From contig CASBPX010000154.1 of assembly GCA_949127735.1 (NCBI GenBank), positions 1 through 46,102 on the forward strand: a stretch of DNA of 46,102 nt, given 5' to 3'. The stretch is from Candidatus Obscuribacterales bacterium (GTDB lineage: Bacteria > Cyanobacteriota > Vampirovibrionia > Obscuribacterales > Obscuribacteraceae). Position numbers and translations under genes: made by a program. The notes beneath the pieces were generated by a model that saw only the letters and a list, made by a program, of their open reading frames with translations, did not search any database and was not told the origin of the DNA. Shown here piece by piece: positions 7,541 to 14,839 of the stretch (position 1 is its first letter; the number at the start of each line of letters is the position of its first letter).

Positions 7541-8017
7541 AGAATGATTGCTTCAGAGTGGAGTGGCGGGTGAGATGGCCGGTCAAATATTTTCGATAAA
7601 GGCACCCAATCAATACAACGGAATTTTGCCTCTCAAAGTTCAAAGTTTCGAAAAAATATTTGCCATTTTCTCCAAATTTTATGAAAATTCGCACAATTAA
7701 TTGTCAAGGCTGACTGGTGCGAGTTTGCATCTATTGTATGGCTTTTTTATACGCAGTTTCATGCTTGAATTTGCGCTATTGCATATTCGATCGCGGTAGT
7801 GTGCGATCGGCTGAAAGCCTGATGTCAAGCCAGTTTCGGCCACTGTAAGTAGGGAACTATATAAGTACGGAGCTGTCTTAACAAGAAGCAGCTTTTTTAG
7901 AAAACAAATCAAACATCTGTTTAATCAGGCCTCGAATTTCATTTGACGGCCCTGGTTGTCATACAATACACTGGCATGACATACAAAAATATGGTACTGC
8001 CAAGAGGGGGTCGAGTT
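7541..8017. other. divergent intergenic region of 477 bases
   Basis: It lies between xseA (reverse) and the putative nuclease gene (forward). It holds a perfect 12-bp palindrome ACAATTAATTGT (7693-7704), a forward terminator-like hairpin at 7871-7898, and a pair of CATACAA direct repeats 20 bases apart (7960-7966 and 7980-7986) overlapping a TGTCAT/ATGACA inverted pair. The reverse frame 7697-7912 does not look like a gene. The structure suggests a regulated leader or a small RNA rather than simple spacer. Confidence 0.45.
7871..7898 (+). terminator. terminator-like hairpin upstream of the putative nuclease gene
   Basis: AGCTG-T-CTT pairs with AAG-CAGCT (one bulged T, 6-base loop) and runs directly into six T's. 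No forward gene precedes it. It could end a short RNA, or act as an attenuator about 120 bases ahead of the start at 8018. Confidence 0.5.
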
Positions 8018-8806
8018 ATGGATCGCACACTTTTCACGCCAGCGATGTTAGAAACATTTCGCGCTTGCAAGCGCGCATATCAACTAGCTTTCCAAAATGA
8101 GGGCGGAAGTGGGCGCGTCGGCCCCAGTGCCACTTGCAAACGCTTCGTTTTGCGTGGTCTGGCTGATGTTAACCGCGGTCGTTTGACCAACCCCAGCCAG
8201 GTGCAAAAGTTTATGGGCCAGCACTGGCCGCTAGAGCAACTGCACGATCAACCGGGCGGCAAAGATTCGGCTACCAGAGCTTTTCTTTATGCCTATAAAA
8301 CCCTGCTCCGCTATCTGGGCACTCCTTATAAGCCTGCTGGTGCAGAAGTCGTGGCCGTGGCTACCAAGGTGAGAGCTCGGGTTCCTGGCCAGCGGCTTTA
8401 TTTAGAAGATGTGTTCGATTTGATTCTCTGGTATCCCGAAGAAAAGAGACTCGAGCTGGTTATTTTCCATCTGAAAACCTTGCGCAAAAACGATCCGTCT
8501 TGGCCTGCCCCGGCTACTCTCGTTAGACAGCATCTTGCTGAGAGGCTCAAGGTGCGCTGGCCTTATGAGAAGTTGACTTTGACCATGGTTAAGGTCGGGC
8601 CCACAGAATCCAAAGAATTGTCCATCGAACTAGAAGAGAGTCTTTATCGCATTCACTGGCCTGAGATCGTCAAGAACTTAGAAGAAATGAAAGACCTGGC
8701 CCATATTGATGGGCACGGTGAAGAACCATGTGTTTACTGCAAAGCGATCGAAAGCAAGATGGTTAGTGAAAATCATGAGACAGATCCAGTCACGCTCACT
8801 GCTTGA
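8018..8806 (+). CDS. putative RecB/Cas4-like PD-(D/E)XK family protein
   Basis: A 262-residue protein. The N-terminus (FTPAMLETFRACKRAYQLAF) matches the opening 'S-x-L-x-x-F-x-x-C-x-x-x-Y' of the PDDEXK_1/Cas4/AddB nuclease group. The middle has LYLEDVFDLILWYPEEKRLELVIFHLK, positioned like the D...(D/E)xK core, with His-Leu-Lys at the end. The C-terminus has PCVYCK, reminiscent of the Fe-S cysteine cluster that partners the N-terminal Cys. Only three such cysteines are visible, so the cluster may be incomplete. It may process DNA ends or be an inactive relative. I chose ATG 8018 because GAGGGGG lies 7 bases before it; the longer frame from 7943 has no ribosome site. Confidence 0.55.
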   Translation: MDRTLFTPAMLETFRACKRAYQLAFQNEGGSGRVGPSATCKRFVLRGLADVNRGRLTNPSQVQKFMGQHWPLEQLHDQPGGKDSATRAFLYAYKTLLRYLGTPYKPAGAEVVAVATKVRARVPGQRLYLEDVFDLILWYPEEKRLELVIFHLKTLRKNDPSWPAPATLVRQHLAERLKVRWPYEKLTLTMVKVGPTESKELSIELEESLYRIHWPEIVKNLEEMKDLAHIDGHGEEPCVYCKAIESKMVSENHETDPVTLTA

Positions 8807-8820
8807 AAACCGTTTTTAGA

Positions 8821-8826
8821 TATAAT
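8821..8826 (+). promoter_or_regulatory. candidate -10 box (TATAAT) of the ferritin-like gene
   Basis: A perfect TATAAT lies 52 bases before the start codon at 8878. The only TTGAAA upstream (8803-8808) is 12 bases away, too close for a standard promoter, so the -35 is weak or an activator is used. The leader it would produce contains a small CGCTC/GAGCG hairpin (8841-8855). Confidence 0.4.
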
Positions 8827-8877
8827 CTCCTATTGTAAGTCGCTCGTAATGAGCGCCTGATTGCTATGGAGAGAAAA

Positions 8878-9327
8878 ATGGACAAGAAGAAAGTACTGGA
8901 AGCTCTGAACCTGGACCTTGAGCATGAGATGTCGGCGATGATTCGCTATCTACATCATTCCTTCATCGTCACAGGACCATTGCGCGGTTCTCTGGCTACT
9001 TTGTTTCGCACTCAAGCTACAGATTCCATGCAGCATGCCATTAAGCTTGGCGAAAAAATTGTTGCCCTGGGGGGTCACCCTTCCGTAAAAATTCAAGAAA
9101 TTTACGAGCCAGGCGAGCAGACTATTGAAGAAATGCTGCAAGAGAACGTCAACGCTGAGAAATTCCACCTCGACTTGTATGAATCGCAATTGAACGAACT
9201 GTTGAAAGACAATACGCCTTTGCGTTTGATGTTTGAGCAGATGATTGTTGAAGAAGCACAGCATTTGGAAGAACTGGAAATGTATTTGCGACACAATACT
9301 CCAGCTAAAACCACAGCCAAAGTTTAG
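8878..9327 (+). CDS. ferritin-like/bacterioferritin-family protein
   Basis: A 149-residue four-helix-bundle protein of the bacterioferritin/ferritin-like group, likely involved in iron or redox handling in the cytoplasm. The helix 1 motif LDLEHEMSAMIRYLHHS carries the expected Glu17. Helix 2 has DSMQHAIKLGEKIVALGG, and the last helix has VEEAQHLEELE with the Glu-x2-His pair. Where bacterioferritins have Glu-x2-His in helix 2, the Glu position here is Ser, with an Asp one residue earlier, so the di-iron site may be altered. I chose ATG 8878 because GGAGAG (8868-8873) sits 4 bases before it; the earlier ATG at 8866 would include that ribosome site. Confidence 0.8.
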   Translation: MDKKKVLEALNLDLEHEMSAMIRYLHHSFIVTGPLRGSLATLFRTQATDSMQHAIKLGEKIVALGGHPSVKIQEIYEPGEQTIEEMLQENVNAEKFHLDLYESQLNELLKDNTPLRLMFEQMIVEEAQHLEELEMYLRHNTPAKTTAKV

Positions 9328-9357
9328 GCTCAGTCAGATTATCGATATGAAGTTGGG

Positions 9358-9389
9358 ATGGGCGATTCAGCATTTGGATCGCCCATTTT
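9358..9389 (+). terminator. terminator between the ferritin-like gene and hutI
   Basis: A perfect 9-bp stem (ATGGGCGAT 9358-9366 with ATCGCCCAT 9378-9386), an 11-base loop and TTTT. It ends 18 bases before the hutI start, so it separates the two genes or attenuates read-through into hutI. Confidence 0.65.
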
Positions 9390-9407
9390 CATTAACGAAG
9401 GAGTGCC

Positions 9408-10679
9408 GTGGCAGCTGATCTCATCATCAAATCAATAGGCGAACTCGCCACCGTGGCATCAACAAGTGGCGTGGTCAAAGGTGATGCCATGCAAAATGTG
9501 TTGCGCATCAAAGATGCCTGCATTGTTATTTCCGGTGAAAAAATTGTTGAGGTTGGAGCCGAAGCAGACTTACTGCCCAAGTATGCCTCGAGCAACTGCA
9601 CCGTTATTGACGCCCAGGGCAAACTGGTCACTGCTGGCCTAGTTGATGCGCACACTCACCTTGTTTTTGATGGCAACCGGGCTAACGAATTTCTGATGCG
9701 CTGCCAGGGCAAAACCTATACGGAGATTGCTGAGGCTGGTGGTGGCATTGTCGCCAGCATGCGTGCCACACGCGGCTCGACTTTAGAGCGTCTGGTGCAA
9801 TTGGGTCAAATGCGTTTGCAGCGCATGCTCGAAGCTGGTACCACCACCTGTGAGGTCAAAACCGGTTATGGTTTAGACATCGATAGCGAACTGCGTATGC
9901 TCGAGGCAATATTAGAATTGCAGAAGCATTCGGTCATGGATATCGTGCCGACATTCATGCCGGCACACGCCGTTCCCCCTGGTGAGAATCGCGAGCGATA
10001 TGTCAAGCACTTGATTGACGATATGTTGCCGCAGGCATCACGTGTGGTGACTGCAAGCTCCTCAAAAACTCACGTATATGTCGATGTGTTTTGCGATCGC
10101 GGTTATTTTACGCTGGCAGACACCGAGCAGATTTTTGCTGCAGCTAAAAAGTATGGTTTTCGCTTGAAGGTTCATGCTGACGAATTTGTCAATCTTGGTG
10201 CCAGCAAACTCGCAACCACTGCTGGTGCTGATAGCGCTGATCATTTACTCAATATCTCTGATGACGAGATAGCGCTTATGGCAAAATCGGAAACCGTGGC
10301 GGTCTTGCTGCCGGGTACATCGTTCTATCTCAACTTGCACGAGCATGCGCGAGCTCGCACTATGATCGCTAACGGTGTTGCGGTGGCACTTGGTTCAGAC
10401 TTTAATCCTGGTTCCTGCCATATATTTTCTCTGCCTCTAATTTGGGGCCTAGCTTGCTTGCATCTGAAATTGTCCGTGGAGGAGGCGCTCACAGCGCTGA
10501 CGGTCAATGCTGCTTATGCTATTGGTATGGGTGAAAAAGTAGGACGTTTATCTGCCGGGTATCAGGCCGACATCACTATGTATGATGTTGGTACTCTCGA
10601 AGAGGTGCCGTACAATCTCGGCTGGAATTCTGTAGCTCAGGTAATCAAAAAAGGCCGTAGCGTGTTTAAACGCAGCTGA
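9408..10679 (+). CDS. hutI: imidazolonepropionase
   Basis: HutI hydrolyses 4-imidazolone-5-propanoate to N-formimino-L-glutamate, the third step of histidine breakdown in the cytoplasm. The 423-residue length and all metal and substrate blocks fit: the amidohydrolase HTH pair (His82, His84 in VDAHTHLVFDGNRANEF), KVHADEF (His256), SADHLLNIS and the metal Asp331 in GSDFNPGSC. The GTG start at 9408 has AAGGAG 4 bases before it; no ATG lies nearby. No other hut gene is in the window, so the pathway genes must lie elsewhere, or the enzyme serves a reduced pathway. Confidence 0.95.
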   Translation: MAADLIIKSIGELATVASTSGVVKGDAMQNVLRIKDACIVISGEKIVEVGAEADLLPKYASSNCTVIDAQGKLVTAGLVDAHTHLVFDGNRANEFLMRCQGKTYTEIAEAGGGIVASMRATRGSTLERLVQLGQMRLQRMLEAGTTTCEVKTGYGLDIDSELRMLEAILELQKHSVMDIVPTFMPAHAVPPGENRERYVKHLIDDMLPQASRVVTASSSKTHVYVDVFCDRGYFTLADTEQIFAAAKKYGFRLKVHADEFVNLGASKLATTAGADSADHLLNISDDEIALMAKSETVAVLLPGTSFYLNLHEHARARTMIANGVAVALGSDFNPGSCHIFSLPLIWGLACLHLKLSVEEALTALTVNAAYAIGMGEKVGRLSAGYQADITMYDVGTLEEVPYNLGWNSVAQVIKKGRSVFKRS

Positions 10680-11031
10680 AAGAATTATCAATAAATGCCG
10701 ATATATGTCTTTTTGAATCCTTTTAGATCTCGGCTCGTGTGCTTTTAGATCTCGAACAATAGTGGTGCTCTAGTGGTATCAGACCGCCAGCGGTGACCAT
10801 ACCGGCGGTGGTATCAGATCATGGTCGAGTCTGTTCACCTTGGGTGGTATCAAAAATTGCTCATAAAATCTTACGTTTTACTATTGCCTTATTAAAGGCT
10901 TTCGTTATAATTCTAATCGGTGCCACCACTAATGGCGGCGTTCACTTTATAAACTGTGTCTCTCACGAGAGCAATCCGCACTACTGCTGGTGCTCTAGCT
11001 TGGCGACTTCTATTGAGGAGGATTTTATCTA
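10680..11031. other. 352-base regulatory-looking intergenic region with direct repeats
   Basis: Upstream of the coiled-coil gene. It contains CTTTTAGATCTCG twice (10720-10732 and 10742-10754, 22-base period), GTGGTATCA three times (10773, 10808 and 10844; 35-36-base period) and TGGTGCTCTAG twice (10763 and 10988). A good promoter lies at 10884-10911. A forward frame at 10793-11032 crosses these elements and does not look like a protein. Confidence 0.55.
10884..10911 (+). promoter_or_regulatory. sigma-70-type promoter of the coiled-coil gene
   Basis: TTGCCT and a perfect TATAAT are separated by 16 bases. The RNA would start near 10918 and carry a leader of about 114 bases before the ATG at 11032. 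The three GTGGTATCA repeats lie just upstream of the -35 box, where activators bind. Confidence 0.55.
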
Positions 11032-11451
11032 ATGGCAGAGGCTAAGCGAGTACCTGAGGAGCGGCCGGAATCCAATCTTGGGCTCGGACTTGACGGTTTT
11101 GAGCAGTTTTTCACTGTCAATACTGACGAAACTGGAGTCAGCGGTACCCTTTCCGAAGATCCTTACATGCAAGGTCAGGTCGAAAAATTGCTCGACCGCT
11201 TTACTGAGCTTATGTCTTTGAGCGTTGACCAGAGAGTCGAAACCAGCAAAACCGCCAGCCAGTTGATAGACAACCAGCGTCAGTTAGTGGCAACTCAACA
11301 GATTTTGATCAAATTGATGGAGCGCTCCATCGAGCTGACACGGCATATCACCAGTATTGAAGAAAAGCTTCCTGGCTTGTACGAACTTCCTCGCGTTGTC
11401 GAAAGCTTGCGTCAGCGTGTAGCTGAGCTTGAGGGTGTAGAGACCCGATAA
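11032..11451 (+). CDS. small coiled-coil protein of unknown function
   Basis: A 139-residue acidic protein I do not recognise. After a loose N-terminus it is nearly all helical with heptad-like hydrophobic spacing from about residue 45 (VEKLLDRFTELMSL) to the end (VVESLRQRVAELEGVE), so a coiled coil is likely. It has no signal peptide or membrane segment. The ribosome site GAGGAGG lies 10 bases before the ATG. It has its own promoter with repeats and its own terminator, so it is a single-gene unit, and its regulation is more elaborate than its size would suggest. Confidence 0.7.
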   Translation: MAEAKRVPEERPESNLGLGLDGFEQFFTVNTDETGVSGTLSEDPYMQGQVEKLLDRFTELMSLSVDQRVETSKTASQLIDNQRQLVATQQILIKLMERSIELTRHITSIEEKLPGLYELPRVVESLRQRVAELEGVETR

Positions 11452-11485
11452 GGTCAAAAGCCTTTCTGAAAATGATAATCACCTG

Positions 11486-11523
11486 GCCCCCGTAGACTAA
11501 AATTTAGTCATGCTGGGGCTTTG
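11486..11523 (+). terminator. terminator after the coiled-coil gene
   Basis: Outer GCCCC (11486-11490) pairs with GGGGC (11515-11519), and inner GACTAAA pairs with TTTAGTC (11495-11509). A short T-rich tail follows. The inner arms form a near-palindrome. Confidence 0.6.
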
Positions 11524-11586
11524 TGGTGTTTTCACCATTTACTTTCGGCCATCACTATATACAATCTATTTATGAGCGGAGTATTC

Positions 11587-12540
11587 ATGGATGGCGGCGG
11601 CGGTGGTGACGGTGGTTTCGACCACGGGCACGATCACGGCCACGATGGGCATGACCATGGTCATGATGGTGGGCATCAACCCAGCCAAACTCCGATTTGG
11701 TCTCAAGCTATGCAAGGGCTGAAGATCAGTGATTTCATCAACAATATCAAAATTACGCCCAATCATCTTTTGCTTTTCATGTTTCTCGCTTTTACTGGCT
11801 GGCTAGGCGTAATCTATTGGATTCGCCATCATGAGCCTCTGGCTAATCATGTTCTCGGCTCAGGTTCTGCCTACACTGCCAATGCTTACGCCGATCGCCT
11901 GCTTATTAATGGTGCTCGCGAGGCCATACCGGTCAAGACGACTGCCACCAGCGGAATGGTTTACACGCCTGGTACTGCCAATGCTATGAGTCCAACTCCT
12001 GTCTACGGTGGCCCCCCTGAACCGATTGCTCCCGATACGACACCAGCCGGTTTTAGAGTGCGCTTTTCGCCATATCGCCAGGGTCTAGCTGTTCAATCAG
12101 GCGCGATCGTAGCCCCAGCGTCAGCCATGAGTTCGCCCACCGCCGCAGCCGGAACACCTTTCGCCGCATCGATGAGCCACAGTGTTCGTACATTTGGTTC
12201 ACCCAACCATGCACCTGCTGGCCAAATGCCTGGCCATATGCCCGTTCAGATGCCTGGCCACTTGCAAGCTCAAATGCCGGCTCAAATGGCACCACCGCCG
12301 CCAGCTGGCTGGACGCTTGCCACTGGTGGATTTTCTACCGCACATTACGACGCTCAATTCGGAACACCGGCCGGAACCAGTAGCACTGCCGCTTACGTTC
12401 CCGTTCCTGTTCCTTCAGCCTCAGCCGCACCGCAGTTGCCCTCAGGGATGCAACATCTGGCTGCACCTGGCAGCGGCGGAGTCTACATGATGCCAGCTAG
12501 CGAACAAATCAGACGGCCTAAGGTTTACACTAATCGCTAG
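11587..12540 (+). CDS. His-rich single-pass membrane protein, Pro/Ala-rich tail
   Basis: A 317-residue protein of no known family. The order is: a Gly/Asp stretch, a metal-binding-like His/Asp run (HGHDHGHDGHDHGHDGGH, about residues 14-31), one membrane helix (HLLLFMFLAFTGWLGVIYWI, about 60-79), then a long low-complexity region rich in Ala, Pro, Thr, Gln and Met with small MPGH/QMP repeats. The His run suggests binding of zinc, nickel, cobalt or copper on one side of the membrane, but the function is unproven. I chose ATG 11587 because GGAG sits 5 bases before it; frames from 11521 (TTG) and 11572 lack a ribosome site. It converges with the DUF1574-like gene 11 bases beyond. Confidence 0.7.
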   Translation: MDGGGGGDGGFDHGHDHGHDGHDHGHDGGHQPSQTPIWSQAMQGLKISDFINNIKITPNHLLLFMFLAFTGWLGVIYWIRHHEPLANHVLGSGSAYTANAYADRLLINGAREAIPVKTTATSGMVYTPGTANAMSPTPVYGGPPEPIAPDTTPAGFRVRFSPYRQGLAVQSGAIVAPASAMSSPTAAAGTPFAASMSHSVRTFGSPNHAPAGQMPGHMPVQMPGHLQAQMPAQMAPPPPAGWTLATGGFSTAHYDAQFGTPAGTSSTAAYVPVPVPSASAAPQLPSGMQHLAAPGSGGVYMMPASEQIRRPKVYTNR

Positions 12541-12551
12541 CCAGCGCCAAG

Positions 12552-13733
12552 TTATTTGAAAGCCGCTTTGAAGGCAGAGCTCTTAGAGACGATTTCGGCG
12601 AAGAGCGGAATAAACTTTTTGCCGCCTTTGATACTTAGATGCACGCAATCATCAAAGTCGGAGCGGTCAAAGTGTACAAGCTTTTCTAAATTGAAATCGA
12701 CCAGTGGGGCATCATATTTGGTGGCAAGGTCTGCAATTGTATTTTGATAGTCTGCTCTTTGCGCAGGTTTGAGAAGTGCTAGATTGTCGGCAGTGACAGG
12801 CATTTCTACGATCATGATTTTGATCTTGGCAGCTTTCGCCATTTCCAACATTTCTTCAAACGCATGCACCTGCACTTTGAACTGCCTTTGATTAGGTGGG
12901 TCATAACGCTGCTTGTAGTCTCTAAGGGTATTAGCAAATGGATCATCAGCTGCTTTTGCAATTGCTGTAGTTTTTGCCGCAATTACCTTTGGCACGTTAG
13001 CCGGCGGTAACTGCAGTGCCGCATTAGCTGTCGGTTTTACAGCCTTTGAATCTCCATCTTTTTTTCGCTCAGGTAAGTAAGCGCTAAGCTTACTTTTAAA
13101 ATCATTGCCGAATTGACGCCTAACTATATCTATAAATGTACGGTGCGATTTGTAGCAAGTTTTCAGAGCTTGTGGGCTCAAATCTCCTGGCACCAGTGTT
13201 CTGCGCGATCGCAAAGGGAAAATTTGTTGCACCCATGTACTATCGATGCCATCGCCAACTTGGTTGTCGATAAAGTCGCGCGGTGCCACTGTGAACACCA
13301 GAAGTCTTGGCACATTGTTGCTTCTAAGCATTTCGCGCAAAATGCAGAGCTGATCAGAAACCATAGCGGCAGGACAAGCGAGAATTTCTACACCCAGGTT
13401 TTCGCCAGTGTGTTTCTGAATCTCTTCGCTGTAGCGAATGGCGCGGTGGGTTATCGATTTTTCCCAGCTAGTGTCATTAGCATCGTTAACTTCGTAGGCT
13501 ACACCTTCTGGTGGAGCAATAATCAATGACGATCCCAAAATCACAATTGGTTTTTTTTCTGCACCATAAACATATTCAGGAATTCTTGCCACAAGACGCA
13601 CTACCCAGGCCGGCATTTCAAGAACAGCCAGTTCACGCCATGGATAAAGCAGGCAGACGGCCGCGTAGCTGAGTGTGATCATCAGCAAAAGTAATATGGT
13701 GACGCTTTTAAAGATATTGGGCAGGTTTTTCAT
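12552..13733 (-). CDS. membrane-anchored SGNH/DUF1574-like protein
   Basis: A 393-residue protein with an N-terminal membrane anchor (about residues 9-32) and the rest outside the cytoplasm. VILGSSLIIAP resembles the Gly-x-Ser block of SGNH-type hydrolases, and DFDDCVHLSIKGGKKF near the C-terminus has the Asp-x2-His pair that completes the catalytic triad in AlgX/DltD/DUF1574-type proteins. Such proteins often acylate or deacylate surface polysaccharides. A variable Lys/Ala-rich linker (about 225-265) splits the domain. There is no MBOAT partner beside it. The hydrolase assignment is inferred from motif placement, and the substrate is unknown. Confidence 0.65.
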   Translation of the reverse strand: MKNLPNIFKSVTILLLLMITLSYAAVCLLYPWRELAVLEMPAWVVRLVARIPEYVYGAEKKPIVILGSSLIIAPPEGVAYEVNDANDTSWEKSITHRAIRYSEEIQKHTGENLGVEILACPAAMVSDQLCILREMLRSNNVPRLLVFTVAPRDFIDNQVGDGIDSTWVQQIFPLRSRRTLVPGDLSPQALKTCYKSHRTFIDIVRRQFGNDFKSKLSAYLPERKKDGDSKAVKPTANAALQLPPANVPKVIAAKTTAIAKAADDPFANTLRDYKQRYDPPNQRQFKVQVHAFEEMLEMAKAAKIKIMIVEMPVTADNLALLKPAQRADYQNTIADLATKYDAPLVDFNLEKLVHFDRSDFDDCVHLSIKGGKKFIPLFAEIVSKSSAFKAAFK

Positions 13734-13757
13734 TTGCTTCTATAAATAGATTGAGAG

Positions 13758-14711
13758 TTAGCCGGTTAAGTTGAACCCTACTGCTTGCAGTGCACGAATT
13801 TGCTTAATTTCATCCGCCGTTAAGGCACTGTCTGTGGCAGCCAAATTCTCTTCCACCATTTCAGGATCTTTCATACCGACAATCACTGTTGAGATAGCCT
13901 GGTCAAGCAAAGGATATTTTAGAGCAGCCTGAGTCAGGCTCTGACTTCCATTTCTATCTAAAAATGCTAGTTTACGTGCTGCGTCTGACCGGGCTTGAAT
14001 GTATTCAATTGGCCAATTTTTGCGGAAGTCACCCGCGGCAAATTTTGGAGCAGTGTCATATTTGCCCGTGAGAAAACCGTTGGCTAGCGGTTCGCGGGCG
14101 ATGATAGCGCATCCGACTTCGAATGCTCTTGGCAAAAGCTGCTCTTCCGGTCGACAGCTAAAAATGTTGTAAGTAATCTGTATACAGTCGGGTTGGCCAA
14201 CATTGATTGCTGTTATGCCTTCCACTGGAGTGAAGACTGAAACGCCAAATGCTCGAATTTTGCCCTCTTTCTTCAAATCACGCAAAGTTGCATAGGTTTC
14301 TTCCTTCGAGATTAGCTTCATAGGCGGGTTGTGAAGTTGATAGACATCTATATAGTCTGTGTTCAACCTCGTCAGCGACTTTTCTAAGGCAAACTTGATG
14401 TAGTCAGGGGTGAAAGTCTGGAAACCTGTGCCCTGATAGAAGTCTGCGCCAACTTTGGTAGCCAAGACAACGCGGTCACGCTTGCCCCGCAAGGCTTTGC
14501 CGAGCAGCTCTTCACTGTGTCCTTTTCCGTACACATCAGCTGTATCGAAAAAATTTAGACCAAGCTCTATGGCTTTGTTAACAGCGTCAATTGAGCTCTT
14601 ATCGGTGGTCGGACCGTAGCTATTTCCGTGGCCGTTACCGCCTATAGGCCAGCAGCCAAAGCCAATCTCCGATACTTTAATGCCTGTGTTTCCGAAGTCT
14701 CTATACTTCAT
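13758..14711 (-). CDS. aldo/keto reductase
   Basis: A 317-residue NADPH-dependent reductase of the aldo/keto reductase (TIM barrel) family acting on aldehydes or ketones. The catalytic tetrad is present: Asp56 and Tyr61 (FDTADVYGKG), Lys86 (ATKVG) and His127 (YQLHNP). The C-terminal cofactor site is in STVIVGMKDPEMVEENLAA. Sequence style is that of the general stress/YhdN-type group; the substrate cannot be inferred. It is transcribed divergently from the ferredoxin-NADP reductase, sharing a 128-base gap with it, so the two redox genes may share control signals. Confidence 0.92.
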   Translation of the reverse strand: MKYRDFGNTGIKVSEIGFGCWPIGGNGHGNSYGPTTDKSSIDAVNKAIELGLNFFDTADVYGKGHSEELLGKALRGKRDRVVLATKVGADFYQGTGFQTFTPDYIKFALEKSLTRLNTDYIDVYQLHNPPMKLISKEETYATLRDLKKEGKIRAFGVSVFTPVEGITAINVGQPDCIQITYNIFSCRPEEQLLPRAFEVGCAIIAREPLANGFLTGKYDTAPKFAAGDFRKNWPIEYIQARSDAARKLAFLDRNGSQSLTQAALKYPLLDQAISTVIVGMKDPEMVEENLAATDSALTADEIKQIRALQAVGFNLTG

Positions 14712-14839
14712 GTGGTGTAATGCCTACGTGGCCGGGTGTTTCAGCTGCTTCATTATTCATGAACACTGAGGCACATTGCAACTTGCATGTACTACAATAA
14801 CCACTTGACACAGGTTATGCTGGAGACTTGGATTCGCTC

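Noticed and set aside
7697..7912. 71-codon reverse frame upstream of the putative nuclease
   Set aside because: It crosses the terminator hairpin and has no ribosome site or family resemblance.
10793..11032. 79-codon forward frame
   Set aside because: It runs through the promoter and the GTGGTATCA repeats and ends at the real start at 11032.
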